Assembly: GCA_016709995.1 (NCBI GenBank)
Contig: JADJLQ010000001.1
Span: 1,398,001-1,462,000, forward strand
Direction of reading: 5' to 3'
Source of the DNA: Saprospiraceae bacterium
GTDB taxonomy: Bacteria; Bacteroidota; Bacteroidia; Chitinophagales; Saprospiraceae
Length of the DNA stretch: 64,000 nt
A model generated the notes under the pieces. It did no database searches and was not told where the DNA came from. It was given only the letters and a program-made list of their open reading frames with translations. Positions 33,335 to 43,319 of the stretch are shown one piece after another. Numbering within the stretch: the first letter of the stretch is position 1; every line of letters begins with the position of its first letter. The translations under genes were made by a program, and so were the position numbers.

Positions 33335-34267
33335 TTATAATATGCCATGGGCTCCGAGATATCGTTCTGCATCAAGTGCAGCCATACAACCAGTTCCAGC
33401 TGCAGTGACAGCCTGGCGATAAATGCGGTCTGCTGCATCTCCCCCCGCGAAGACCCCTTCCCTATTGGTCTTGCTGGACCCGGGTTGAGTGATCAGGTAC
33501 CCACTTTCATCCATATCTAACCAGCCTTTAAATATAGCTGTATTGGGTTGATGCCCTATTGCCACAAAGAATCCACTCAGAGGCAATTCGGTCATCTCCT
33601 GGCTGATATTATTTTGGATTACAACGGATTGTACAGATTGATCCCCTTTTATTTCTTTAGTTTCAGAATTCCACCAAACTTTGATATTAGGAGTATTCAG
33701 CACCCGCTCTTGCATAATTTTAGAAGCTCTGAGCTCATCCCTTCTGACGATGAGGTCTACTTTGCTGCATAGTTTTGACAAATAGAGGGCCTCTTCTGTA
33801 GCCGTATCACCGCCTCCGACGACACCTACCGCTTTCCCACGAAAGAAAAACCCATCACAAACAGCACAGGCACTTACCCCTTTGTTCATATAAGTCTTTT
33901 CCGAAGGCAGACCTAGCCACTTGGCACTGGCACCCGTGCATATCAAGACCGTATCAGCCTCAATATCAAGGCCTGCCTCGGATACCAGGTGATGTACCGG
34001 GCCGGTAAAATCGACTTTCTCAATACGCTCATACCTCAGGATGGTACCAAATCTTTCCGCTTGTTTTCTAAACTCTTCCATCATCTCTGGCCCCATGACA
34101 CCGTCAGGATAACCCGGAAAGTTTTCAACTTCAGAAGTTAAAGTAAGCTGCCCTCCTGGCTCCGTACCAGTATACAGTAAAGGCTTCATACCAGCCCTGG
34201 CTGCATAAATAGCTGCTGTATAACCTGCGGGACCGGAACCAATAATGACACAATGATGTTTTTCCAT
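33335..34267 (-). CDS. trxB: Thioredoxin-disulfide reductase
   Basis: This is a flavoprotein of about 310 residues that reduces thioredoxin with NADPH. The FAD motif GSGPAGYTAAIYAARA is at residues 10-25, the redox-active pair is in CAVCDG near residue 135, the NADPH motif is VVGGGDTATEEALYL, and the C-terminal FAD motif is GVFAGGDAADR. Length and order match the low-molecular-weight bacterial enzyme. The start is set at the inner ATG (MEKHHCVIIGSG). It lies downstream of nothing obvious, with fbaA 40 bp after its stop on the same strand; the two may be co-transcribed. Confidence 0.95.
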   Translation of the reverse strand: MEKHHCVIIGSGPAGYTAAIYAARAGMKPLLYTGTEPGGQLTLTSEVENFPGYPDGVMGPEMMEEFRKQAERFGTILRYERIEKVDFTGPVHHLVSEAGLDIEADTVLICTGASAKWLGLPSEKTYMNKGVSACAVCDGFFFRGKAVGVVGGGDTATEEALYLSKLCSKVDLIVRRDELRASKIMQERVLNTPNIKVWWNSETKEIKGDQSVQSVVIQNNISQEMTELPLSGFFVAIGHQPNTAIFKGWLDMDESGYLITQPGSSKTNREGVFAGGDAADRIYRQAVTAAGTGCMAALDAERYLGAHGIL

Positions 34268-34411
34268 AATTAAAGGGCGCAAAGGTAAGGATTTTCAAGC
34301 TTAAAGCATCGATGACATCTTCTACTATCGTCTTGGTTCTTTTCGTCTGTAAAAACCACATGTTGAACGATTTTTTTTTACAATATGATTAAAAAGTAGT
34401 TAGTTCGTATT

Positions 34412-35962
34412 ATGAATCACCTGGTAGATTGGTATTCTAAAGGATTTTGGCTAGCCACCTTCTCTTTGGTAGCCTGGCAGCTAGCTAAATCTCATGATGG
34501 TTGGTCGAGAATAGCGCAGCTCGGCCTGGTCCTCGGTCTTTCTATTTACGCCATTTCTTTTTCATTCATTGAAGTGACTGCAGTATCTAAATTAGTTATT
34601 TTATCAAGAGATATGGTGCTCTTGGGTTTCGTTTCAATTGTTTTCCAAGCTTTGCGCAGCTACAAGAGCCTTTATTGGCTGTCAGTCATCTTATTGTATG
34701 CTTTATCTAAATTGTTTATAGGAGAATGGCAAAAAGCAGCTTTTTCCTCGGTACCTGTTTACGCCCCTGATGGAGAAAACGAATGGGAACTCCTGGTTCA
34801 ATTGAAAGATAAAGACGCTTTGAAAGATATCCAGTCTGTCGTTGATAAATACAGACTGATCACTGAACCTGCTTTCAAGTTGAAAGACGCCTCCAATACA
34901 GATTTGGACGAGTATATTTCCATTGAAGTTCCTCAAAAAAACGAAAGCCTGTTATTGGATATTAAATCTGAGCTCAGTGTCATCAGAAATGTCCAGTGGC
35001 TGGAAGATAATGAGATTATTAAAGCTGAAGAAAATCCCGCGCAGGTCTTTAAGTCAACATTCAAACCCCTAAGCAATGATCCCCATTCTGAAAAACAGTG
35101 GGCTATAGAAGCTTTGGGCTGGAATCAGGTGCTTGAAAAATTTAATGATACCCATATAAAACCCACCAAAAGATCAAAAATATTTATCCTCGACACAGGC
35201 ATCGATGGTAATCACGAGGACTTAAAAGACAATTATGTCTCCATCGACTCCAAATACGATACAGATGAATTGGGTCATGGGACCCACTGCGCCGGTATCG
35301 CTGCAGCAGTGACCAACAATGAAAAAGGGATTTCATCCGTAAGCCCTGGACCTGCCTTTGTGAGTGTATCCAGCATCAAAGTGTTGGGAAGGTTTGGAGC
35401 TGGAACACAAAGAGACATTATCAATGGCATTCTGCAAGCCGCTGATGCGGGCGCCAGTGTCATTAACCTGTCTCTTGGCGGTCGAAGCCTGGATTCTAAG
35501 CAGAAAGCCTACAGTGATGCCGTAGCATATGCCAATGCCAAAGGGGCCATAGTCGTAGTAGCTGCGGGAAATGACAATGCCGATGCTCGAGGATATGCGC
35601 CTGCCAATGCGCAGGGAGTCATCACGGTAAGCGCGGTAGATACCAATTTGAATAAAGCCTCTTTTTCCAATAGTGTCGAATTTATTAAATACAAGATTTC
35701 AGCACCCGGCACTCAGATTTACAGCACTATCCCCAACAATCAATATGCCCCATTCAACGGTACCAGCATGGCAGCACCTTATGTAACCGGTCTGGTAGGA
35801 ATGATGAAAAGCATAGCTCCTGACCTGACTACCGCTCAAGTATATGACATCTTAAAATCTACTGGTACTGAGGGAAAAGATGTAACCCAAACCGGGTATA
35901 CGATTAATGCCGACAAAGCGATTACCAAACTATTGGCTAATCTCTCTTCCCTGGCCCAATGA
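34412..35962 (+). CDS. Membrane-anchored subtilisin-like serine protease (S8)
   Basis: This is a 516-residue protein. About residues 10-105 form three or four membrane segments (FWLATFSLVAWQLA, LGLVLGLSIYAISF, VLLGFVSIVFQAL, LYWLSVILLYALS). Residues 120-210 may be an I9-like propeptide. The S8 domain follows with Asp261 (FILDTGIDG), His289 (GHGTHCAG), oxyanion Asn387 (AAGND) and Ser452 (NGTSMAAP). All catalytic residues are present. A polytopic N-terminus instead of a signal peptide is unusual for subtilases; the protease domain should face the periplasm. It is divergent from trxB. Confidence 0.9.
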   Translation: MNHLVDWYSKGFWLATFSLVAWQLAKSHDGWSRIAQLGLVLGLSIYAISFSFIEVTAVSKLVILSRDMVLLGFVSIVFQALRSYKSLYWLSVILLYALSKLFIGEWQKAAFSSVPVYAPDGENEWELLVQLKDKDALKDIQSVVDKYRLITEPAFKLKDASNTDLDEYISIEVPQKNESLLLDIKSELSVIRNVQWLEDNEIIKAEENPAQVFKSTFKPLSNDPHSEKQWAIEALGWNQVLEKFNDTHIKPTKRSKIFILDTGIDGNHEDLKDNYVSIDSKYDTDELGHGTHCAGIAAAVTNNEKGISSVSPGPAFVSVSSIKVLGRFGAGTQRDIINGILQAADAGASVINLSLGGRSLDSKQKAYSDAVAYANAKGAIVVVAAGNDNADARGYAPANAQGVITVSAVDTNLNKASFSNSVEFIKYKISAPGTQIYSTIPNNQYAPFNGTSMAAPYVTGLVGMMKSIAPDLTTAQVYDILKSTGTEGKDVTQTGYTINADKAITKLLANLSSLAQ

Positions 35963-35976
35963 TTGCACATAGTGAC

Positions 35977-36480
35977 CTATCCATCTGGCTGTCTGTACTT
36001 TATCTTCAAAATCGAATACTTCCAGGTGTGCTTTTGAATAAAAGGAAGTCGCTCAGAAAGTTTATGTTCAATAAAAGTTTGTAATGCAGTATGGTCCAGG
36101 TGATTGATCAATGGGCGATGTTCTTTTTCTGACTGTAACCTTTGCATCAGTACCTCGACACTACAATTGAGAAATATCACCAAACCATGATCTAACATCC
36201 AAAGCATATTGTCATAAAAGCATGGAGTACCTCCACCAGTGGCAATGACGACTTGAGTATCGGCTTCAAGGCTATGCAGGGTATCTTTTTCAAATTCGCG
36301 AAATCCTTGCTCGCCATGCAGTGAAAAAATCTCAGATATCGTATTATGGTATTTTTCTTCAATAGCTTGATCTAAATCTAAGAAAGAAAACCCCAGTTCG
36401 GCAGCGATAAGTTTGCCCAATGTTGATTTTCCACTGCCCATAAATCCTACTAAAAATACCCTTGAAGTCATTTCCATCAC
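35977..36480 (-). CDS. aroK: Shikimate kinase
   Basis: This is a 167-residue P-loop kinase that phosphorylates shikimate at the 3-OH in the chorismate pathway. Walker A is GFMGSGKST; the shikimate-binding residues are in DLDQAIEEK and FREFEKDTL; GGGTPC is the glycine-rich substrate loop; the lid Arg lies in EHRPLI. The size matches the family. It is convergent with the protease gene (15 bp apart) and divergent from yajC, with a 39-bp gap for two promoters. The first ATG of three near the start is used. Confidence 0.9.
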   Translation of the reverse strand: MMEMTSRVFLVGFMGSGKSTLGKLIAAELGFSFLDLDQAIEEKYHNTISEIFSLHGEQGFREFEKDTLHSLEADTQVVIATGGGTPCFYDNMLWMLDHGLVIFLNCSVEVLMQRLQSEKEHRPLINHLDHTALQTFIEHKLSERLPFIQKHTWKYSILKIKYRQPDG

Positions 36481-36519
36481 AATATTATTATTTTTGCTTC
36501 ACTAAACAATTTAATTATT

Positions 36520-36846
36520 ATGCTTCAACTTATCATTTTACAGGCTGCCTCTGGAGGAGGAATACTCAATTTATTGATGTTTCCGATATTGCTGGTCATT
36601 ATGTATTTCTTTTTCATCAGACCTCAGCAAAAGAGACAAAAGGACCAGGCCAAATTTCAAACTGAGATCAAAAAAGGAGACGACATAGTCACCCTTAGCG
36701 GCATTATAGGTCGGGTCAATAAAATTGAAGGAGATATCGTCTCGCTTCAGATTGACACCAAATCCTATATCAATGTGGTCAAAAGTGCGATCTCAAAAGA
36801 TATGACAGAATCCTATCGCAAGGGCACTCCGGCTAAAATGGAGTAA
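36520..36846 (+). CDS. yajC: Preprotein translocase subunit YajC
   Basis: This is a 108-residue single-pass membrane protein. One hydrophobic helix (LMFPILLVIMYFFFI) is followed by RPQQKRQKDQAKF and the conserved cytosolic small domain IKKGDDIVTLSGIIGRVNKIEGDIVSLQID. YajC associates with SecDF at the Sec translocon; secDF are not in this window. A rho-independent terminator follows at 36902-36933. Confidence 0.95.
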   Translation: MLQLIILQAASGGGILNLLMFPILLVIMYFFFIRPQQKRQKDQAKFQTEIKKGDDIVTLSGIIGRVNKIEGDIVSLQIDTKSYINVVKSAISKDMTESYRKGTPAKME

Positions 36847-36901
36847 ATCCATAAAGAGAATGCGAATAGCTTAAATCTACTTCTGATTTCAAATCAAAAA
36901 C

Positions 36902-36933
36902 AAAAGGAGCAGTGATGCTCCTTTTGTTTTTTT
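36902..36933 (+). terminator. Rho-independent terminator after yajC
   Basis: The stem AAAAGGAGC / GCTCCTTTT with a 6-base loop is followed by a T-rich run. It can also serve the convergent gene ending at 36958. Confidence 0.8.
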
Positions 36934-36957
36934 ATTTCAATTGTAAAATTCGTGTTT

Positions 36958-39900
36958 CTACCTCAAAATGGTCACATTACCTTTCTTCATAAACTGCTGA
37001 CCATCAATACAGATCACAGTTAAATAGTATCCATAGACATCTGGAGGCAGTAGTTTGCCTTTGTAGGTTCCATCCCAACCAACTGATTGATTGGTCGTCT
37101 CAAATACTTTTTCACCCCAACGATCATAAATAATCAAACTCATCCGATCTACAATATTGGAACGTAAATAGAGCACATCATTTTTGCCATCTCCATTGGG
37201 TGAGAAGGCATTGGGCAGAAAAATAAATGGCTCGGCACACTCTGGTATGTTGACGGTGATGGTCACAGCCCGGGTAGCTACACAGCCATCCGGACTCGTT
37301 ACAGTCAAGTTATAGGTGGTAGTTTGCTTTGGAGTAGCCACTGGGTTTGGAACATTGGGATTGTCCAGTGTCTCGGAGGGGCTCCAACTATAAGTATAAC
37401 CTGGTAGTATAGTAGTTGTAATCTGGGATGTCTGTCCTATAGTGATCGTAGTTGGATTGGCTGTACTGGTGACTGTCCCAACAGGGCTGACATTGACTCT
37501 TACCGAATCTGTCACTGAGCAACCCTGAGCATTGGACACTTTGACTCTATAAGTAGTAGATACATCAGGTTTGATCTGAGGATTGGCCGTATTAGCACCA
37601 CTCGTGATGGATGCTGTTGGTGACCACTCGTAAGTCAATGCCTGTGCAGGATTTTGTCCGGTCACTTGCAATCCGGCAGAAACGCCCTGGCACAAGGGAT
37701 CAGGACCTACTAAAGAAGCTTTAATATTGATTTTGCCAGGGTCTACTATTACTGAATCGGTTCTTCGACATCCGTTTTCATCAGTACCCACTACCCTGTA
37801 CACCGTCCGTTGCAGCGGATTTGCTGTAAAGGTATCCTTGGTCGCTACCCTGGTGCCGGATGGCAAGAACCATTCAAAAGTAACTTTAGGGTTGTTGGAG
37901 CTCGCTTTGAGTAAAAAGCTCGTCGCAGTACAACTAATAGTATCCTTATAGGAGGGTGTAACTTTAAAATCAGGTGGTACGATCACTTTTACTGCTTTGG
38001 ATTGGGTACAATTACCACGCTGCGTGTCAGTGATTTTTACATTGTACGTAGTAGTCTGATTGACAGTGGCTGATGGGTTGGCTATATTGGGATTGTCAAG
38101 TCCTGCGGCCGGTGTCCATTCGTATTTGAATCGAGTACTGCCGGTTGGGTTTAATGGGGTGGGCACACCCGCACAAGCTTTGATACTATCCATTATTTTT
38201 TTGACTTCATCTACGATGGGAATATTGAGCTTGACTGTTTTAGTCACTTTACAATCATCAAACCTGGTATCGGTGATGGTCACCGTAAATATTGTTGGTT
38301 TGACAATGGTGGCTTTCGGGTTGAAACTGGTAGAATCATCCAATACATTCCCTGGTGACCATTGATATTTCAGATTAGGATCCGCCTTGCCTTGTGGATT
38401 GAGCTCGGCAGGCACATCATTGCATACATCAATTGAATCTGGTATTGCATCAGCGGCCAATGATGACGGTATGACCACAACTATTTGCTTGGACAATACA
38501 CATGTATCTGCAGGATTAGTTACGGTGACAGTAAACACAGTCTGCCCATTGACAGTTGCAATAGGATTTATAGCTTTGGCATCATCTAGAAACTGCGCAG
38601 GAGACCATTCATATTTTAATGCTGGATTGCCACCCGGATTGAGTCCTACACCCTGACCGGCACAAGCCAGCACGCTGTCTTTGATAAAATCTACCTGATC
38701 CGATGTCGGAGTCTTCACGATAATAGTCAAAGAACCCAAACCAATTCCGGTGTTGGCATCAAAAAAATCAGCTATGAAAGTCCTGGCACTATCTACTATA
38801 AATATAGGGTTGGACTTGCTCAAGTCATCTAATTTGTCCGTCGGTCTCCAGATATAAGTGTATGCAGGATTTGCCCTTGGATTGATGGCAAGAGGATTTC
38901 CTACACATCCATTGACAGAATCTACCAGGCTGAGACAAGAGACATTACCCAAATTAAATGTTTTACTTAATGAAGGAGCACAACCATCTGTGGTCCGCAA
39001 GGTGACCGTATAGGTCCCTCCTGTGGTATAAGTGTGCTCTGGCTCTCGCTCTATCGCAGTCGTGCCGTCTCCAAAATCCCATTGGTAGTTAGTCAACTGA
39101 TCACTTTGGTTATTTACTTTTATTTTTAGTGAACCACAGGCATTGGTAAAGGTAAAGGCCAATGTAGGTTTGATCAGGGATATGATCAAAATCGAATCCC
39201 GGCTAGTACATCCTGCCTTGTTATCTACTGTGACATATAAATAGATGGCTTGATTGATTGGAGAGAATACTTTTGGTTCGGGACTATTAGCTCCACTGAC
39301 GATCAATGGGCTTGGGTCCCAGGTATAGTTATATTTTGCTTTAATCGAATCTGATAATACAAATTTCAAAGTAGTGGTATCACCGGTACAGACTACCATT
39401 TGATCCGCATGATCTTCAGGATGGACAAAGGAGGTAACAAAAGTCTTTGAAAATGAAACATCACATCCGTTACCCTCTTCAGATATATCGAGTTTGACCG
39501 TTGCAACCACCCCATTGGGTACAGTGATTACAGGATTTTTTAAATTTGAACTAATTGTCTGACCATTATAAGTGATAGTCCAGATATATTTTGCATTGGG
39601 ATCAACTCCGGTGCTTAGATCAGTAAGTGATAATTGAAGATCTCCATTAATGCATTCACCGGATCTGGCAGCAAAATCGACTGTAGTGGCACTACTCAAT
39701 TTGAGTCTCACGATTTGGAAAGCAGTATCAAAACAAGTACTGTCCCTCGTAATGACCAGGGCCACTTTGTATGTACCGGTGTCTGTGTATTTGTAAGTGG
39801 GCTCTGCTTCTGAACTGGTAGCATTGAGGTTGCGATCAAAATCAAAAAACCATCTTGAGTGCAGGGCATTTTGACTTTCTTGTTTGAAGTTCACAGTCAG

Positions 39901-40866
39901 ATCATCACACTGAAGTGCCGGGGCTATAATTTTGGCGTCCACAAGATTGGTACAGTCTATTATTTTTACCTCGTAATCTCTAAAGACGGTACCTATAAAC
40001 TGACCATTCCTGTATTCTTCGACCTGGACACCTATTAGAAATTGGCCCAACGTACCTGGCACTGCTGTAATCTCTCCTGTCTTCGAGTCTATTTTAATTG
40101 GATCGCCTCCTAACATGTCAGACTGGCTATAAGGTTCTTGCCAACTTATAGGATTAAAATCTGGTTTATTAGGCGGCTGTGGCTTGGGGAAGTTGCGAGT
40201 TGCACCAGTGTATGGAGTCCAGAGCTTGTATACTAATGAATCACCATCCTTGTCTGTGGCTCCATGATCAAATCGAAAAGGCTTGCCAACGCAAATAAAG
40301 ATAGGAGACCATTTTTTGAAAACGGGTGAACTATTGCACTGCGACATTGCCAAATCTGAAATATGTACCACCCAGGATGCGCCTGTTTCTAATGGTTCTT
40401 TGATATTCTGGATGGGTACATTGCGACAACATCTCTGATACATGAGGTAATAACCGCCTGGTCGGAAAGGTAAAAAGACAGTTCCTCTGTAAGTGGTCTC
40501 ATGGATACAAACACTATTTACTCCGTCAAGAGAACATAAATTCTCCATAATCGATTCTAACGTATCATTCTGATTAAGCTTCAAAAGTAACTGGCCTTTA
40601 GTGCCCAGTCCCTGCATCAACTCTCCTGTGCGATCAAAAATACCAATAGACGCCGGATCATCGAAAAATGCTTCAGGATCACCATTATAACAATCCCGTC
40701 GCACGACCATGGTCACCTCGTATATATCCTTAGCCACGCAACGGTAGGTAATATTGCCACCTACGATATGGGTAGCGTTGGCTTGGGTAACCAACAGGAC
40801 AAGCATGGTCACTGAGGTTAGGGCCTTAAAGTTTTTCCACATTTTCTGCATATATAATTTCTTCAT
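36958..40866 (-). CDS. Large PKD-repeat surface protein with gliding-motility-associated C-terminal domain
   Basis: This is a 1,302-residue secreted protein. Signal peptide at residues 10-32 (SVTMLVLLVTQANA). The N-terminal region (ATHIVGGNITYRC ... VRRDCYNGDP) is typical of large Saprospiraceae/Chitinophagaceae surface proteins. The middle consists of many Ig/PKD-like repeats; a clear PKD is YQWDFGDGTTAIEREPEHTYTTGG, and later repeats share the pattern Y-x-W-x-P...L-D-x-x-x-x-x-N-P. The last roughly 90 residues are the CHU_C / gliding-motility C-terminal domain (FLPNAFSPNGDGKNDVLYL ... YDRWGEKVFET ... WDGTYKGK), a T9SS-dependent sorting domain. It is last of a three-gene set with OmpA/PD40 and PorP/SprF proteins. 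Confidence 0.9.
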   Translation of the reverse strand: MKKLYMQKMWKNFKALTSVTMLVLLVTQANATHIVGGNITYRCVAKDIYEVTMVVRRDCYNGDPEAFFDDPASIGIFDRTGELMQGLGTKGQLLLKLNQNDTLESIMENLCSLDGVNSVCIHETTYRGTVFLPFRPGGYYLMYQRCCRNVPIQNIKEPLETGASWVVHISDLAMSQCNSSPVFKKWSPIFICVGKPFRFDHGATDKDGDSLVYKLWTPYTGATRNFPKPQPPNKPDFNPISWQEPYSQSDMLGGDPIKIDSKTGEITAVPGTLGQFLIGVQVEEYRNGQFIGTVFRDYEVKIIDCTNLVDAKIIAPALQCDDLTVNFKQESQNALHSRWFFDFDRNLNATSSEAEPTYKYTDTGTYKVALVITRDSTCFDTAFQIVRLKLSSATTVDFAARSGECINGDLQLSLTDLSTGVDPNAKYIWTITYNGQTISSNLKNPVITVPNGVVATVKLDISEEGNGCDVSFSKTFVTSFVHPEDHADQMVVCTGDTTTLKFVLSDSIKAKYNYTWDPSPLIVSGANSPEPKVFSPINQAIYLYVTVDNKAGCTSRDSILIISLIKPTLAFTFTNACGSLKIKVNNQSDQLTNYQWDFGDGTTAIEREPEHTYTTGGTYTVTLRTTDGCAPSLSKTFNLGNVSCLSLVDSVNGCVGNPLAINPRANPAYTYIWRPTDKLDDLSKSNPIFIVDSARTFIADFFDANTGIGLGSLTIIVKTPTSDQVDFIKDSVLACAGQGVGLNPGGNPALKYEWSPAQFLDDAKAINPIATVNGQTVFTVTVTNPADTCVLSKQIVVVIPSSLAADAIPDSIDVCNDVPAELNPQGKADPNLKYQWSPGNVLDDSTSFNPKATIVKPTIFTVTITDTRFDDCKVTKTVKLNIPIVDEVKKIMDSIKACAGVPTPLNPTGSTRFKYEWTPAAGLDNPNIANPSATVNQTTTYNVKITDTQRGNCTQSKAVKVIVPPDFKVTPSYKDTISCTATSFLLKASSNNPKVTFEWFLPSGTRVATKDTFTANPLQRTVYRVVGTDENGCRRTDSVIVDPGKINIKASLVGPDPLCQGVSAGLQVTGQNPAQALTYEWSPTASITSGANTANPQIKPDVSTTYRVKVSNAQGCSVTDSVRVNVSPVGTVTSTANPTTITIGQTSQITTTILPGYTYSWSPSETLDNPNVPNPVATPKQTTTYNLTVTSPDGCVATRAVTITVNIPECAEPFIFLPNAFSPNGDGKNDVLYLRSNIVDRMSLIIYDRWGEKVFETTNQSVGWDGTYKGKLLPPDVYGYYLTVICIDGQQFMKKGNVTILR

Positions 40867-40875
40867 GGTGGCCTC

Positions 40876-43299
40876 CTATTTATTACTTTTTATATCTACT
40901 ATTTCTACTCTGCGCTCCTGAGATGCATCAAGGCTAAAAACAGATAACCTGGTATCCCGAAGAATGTCAGGCACTTTTTTAGGAGCGGTCAACTCTCCAA
41001 AAGATTTTTCAGAAATAGTTAGTTGTTTGTTATTCAAAAAGTTTGAAAGTATTCCATCCCGATATTTCAGGAATTCGTTCTTCACGCTAAATATTCTTCT
41101 TTGACCTAAGATCAAATTGTATTTTTCGCTGGCGCGTGGGCTGGCATATCCTTTGAGGAAAATTTCAAACTTATCTCCTCTCTGCAACATACTGATGAGT
41201 ATATCCAGAAACTTACTAAGATCATTATTTCCTTTCGCCAATCGATCATTAAAAAATGTTTCGTAAGCCTGATCTGAAATAGGGATTTCCTCTTGCTTCA
41301 GCTTACTGGCCCATTGATCCTTAAATTCTTCTTTTCGGGCATAATATGGAGGGAAGGTCTCACTGTACAGTCTGTCAGTACGCGGTTTGTAAGATCTGAT
41401 ATCAGGCTGATCATTGTCAAAAAATAAAATTAAAGGCAAAAATGAATAAATGTCGCCGATCTCCATGTACAGGTTTTCTGTAATAGTATTGGCTTTGACA
41501 TCCCTGGTATCAATCATGACCGTAGCAGGATTATACCCCTTTTTATTAGCTATGATCCTGTATTGATGGCCTCTGATCAGTGGAAAATGGAAATCATTGG
41601 CGTCAAGATTTATTTTGGACACGATGGTACTATCTGTCAAATCGATTAATGTCACTTCTGCCCCTTGCAGTGCTTGTTTGGTTTTGGCATCGAAGGTAAA
41701 TGCATTGAGATCTATCTTGTCAGTCTCCAGGTAAAGTTTCTTCTCGATCTTTTGAGATCGATTAAGCCCATAAGTTGATACATTGGTCGAGTCAGGTCTG
41801 TATCCTTCTTTCTCCGCAATGACCAGGTATTCTTTGTTTCGTTCCAAAGGAAAATTAAAATCATTTAAATCATGGAGGGTGACGAGGATATCTTCCGCCC
41901 CTGGATCAGTTAAATTTTTTAATCTCACAGTAGCGCCTAATAAATCTTCCAGCGTGTTTTTGTCGAAAGTACTGACGAGCAGGTCTATTTTAGTAGGCTC
42001 AGCCTCAATGCTGTAAATGTCATAACAACATGCTTCCTGCAGCGCGTCCAAATAGGATGACCCTACCCGATTTGAAGACATCAATCCTTTCTTGCCATCC
42101 GCAGAGATCGTATAATAGATATCGTTATAACTGGTATTGATGGGTGGATCGATGTGCTCAGCTTCAAGAAAAGCCCCATTTTTAAATATAGCTTTATATA
42201 CATCATAGCCCCCCATTCCGATTCGACCGTCCGAACTGAAATATAATTCGCCGAGATTATTCTGAAAAAAAGGCGTGATATCATTTTCGGCAGTGTTAAT
42301 GGCCACCAGGTTTTGAGGGATACCAAAAGTTCCGTCTGCATTGATGTCAGCAGACCAAATGTCCAGCTTGCCTTTTCCTCCAGGCCGGTCAGAAACCCAA
42401 TACAGTACTTCATGGTTATTTTTTGAATCAAAGGCTATATTGGGCTGCGTAGTCGTAAATCCAGGTTGATTGATTGGTTCAGGTATCTTAATAGCCTCAC
42501 CAAAACTACTGTTTGTATAATCCCTGTAATATAAATCGCACCGGATATCAGCATCGTTGAGATTTTCACACAATGTGAAATACATTCTGTTATTCAGCGT
42601 GTTGATTGCAGTATTTGCAGTATGACCCAAAGGATTATTGATCGAACTGAAACCATCATTGGCTTGACCGTTGATAGACAACAAGACATTGGAATATGTT
42701 CTTTTGGGCACTGCCTTTTCGGCAGGCAGTTCAAATCGCATGGAAGAATATATCAAGGTATCTCCCTTTTGAGATGCTCCAAACTCCGAATATGGAGTAT
42801 TGATTTCATCTCCCAACCTGGTCACTTTTACAGCTTCACTTGTCTGGGCAACTTGTTGAGTGGCCCATTGAGACGCTTTTACTTCTTTGTCTGCACGTTG
42901 AGTATAATATACATCTTCATTCCTGTTTTCAGCCAGGTACATATTATATCCAGCGATAGCTTCTTCATATTTACCTTGCGCCTGTTTCATAGCCGCGAGG
43001 TGATATTTGTCCAGTGAATATGCATCTTTCTTATCAGCATCCACTACTTTTTGATAATACAACTCTGCAACTTTGTAAGAATTCAGATTCCGGGCGGCTT
43101 CTGCTGCAGCATGCATTCGTTCTATTCTGGTACTGTCAAATTCCAGTGCATTGAGATTGTATACTAATGATGAGTAATAATCTTTGGTTAGAAAGGCATC
43201 ATCGGCAGCTTTTACATAGGCTTTAAAAGTCTGCCCTGTCAGGGTGCCTATCGCCAACATCCATGTCAGTGCTATGATCGAAGGTTTATATAAGTTCAT
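40876..43299 (-). CDS. OmpA-family protein with TPR and PD40 propeller
   Basis: This is an outer-membrane-associated protein of about 807 residues. A signal peptide (ALTWMLAIGTLTGQ) is followed by TPR-like helices (residues 20-140). Then come PD40-type propeller blades (GDTLIYSSMRF, YYWVSDRPGGKGKLDIWSADI, YFSSDGRIGMGGYDVYKA), two carboxypeptidase-regulatory-like beta modules (LEDLLGATVRLKNLTD and LQGAEVTLIDLTD), and a C-terminal OmpA-like peptidoglycan-binding domain (FEIFLKGYASPRASEKYNLILGQRR). In the Bacteroidota PorE/SprE-like pattern this anchors T9SS-related complexes to the cell wall. ATG 43299 is chosen since the upstream codons overlap the previous gene and the signal peptide starts here. 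Second gene of the trio. Confidence 0.85.
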   Translation of the reverse strand: MNLYKPSIIALTWMLAIGTLTGQTFKAYVKAADDAFLTKDYYSSLVYNLNALEFDSTRIERMHAAAEAARNLNSYKVAELYYQKVVDADKKDAYSLDKYHLAAMKQAQGKYEEAIAGYNMYLAENRNEDVYYTQRADKEVKASQWATQQVAQTSEAVKVTRLGDEINTPYSEFGASQKGDTLIYSSMRFELPAEKAVPKRTYSNVLLSINGQANDGFSSINNPLGHTANTAINTLNNRMYFTLCENLNDADIRCDLYYRDYTNSSFGEAIKIPEPINQPGFTTTQPNIAFDSKNNHEVLYWVSDRPGGKGKLDIWSADINADGTFGIPQNLVAINTAENDITPFFQNNLGELYFSSDGRIGMGGYDVYKAIFKNGAFLEAEHIDPPINTSYNDIYYTISADGKKGLMSSNRVGSSYLDALQEACCYDIYSIEAEPTKIDLLVSTFDKNTLEDLLGATVRLKNLTDPGAEDILVTLHDLNDFNFPLERNKEYLVIAEKEGYRPDSTNVSTYGLNRSQKIEKKLYLETDKIDLNAFTFDAKTKQALQGAEVTLIDLTDSTIVSKINLDANDFHFPLIRGHQYRIIANKKGYNPATVMIDTRDVKANTITENLYMEIGDIYSFLPLILFFDNDQPDIRSYKPRTDRLYSETFPPYYARKEEFKDQWASKLKQEEIPISDQAYETFFNDRLAKGNNDLSKFLDILISMLQRGDKFEIFLKGYASPRASEKYNLILGQRRIFSVKNEFLKYRDGILSNFLNNKQLTISEKSFGELTAPKKVPDILRDTRLSVFSLDASQERRVEIVDIKSNK

Positions 43300-43319
43300 A
43301 ATCTTCACTTTTAAATAAA

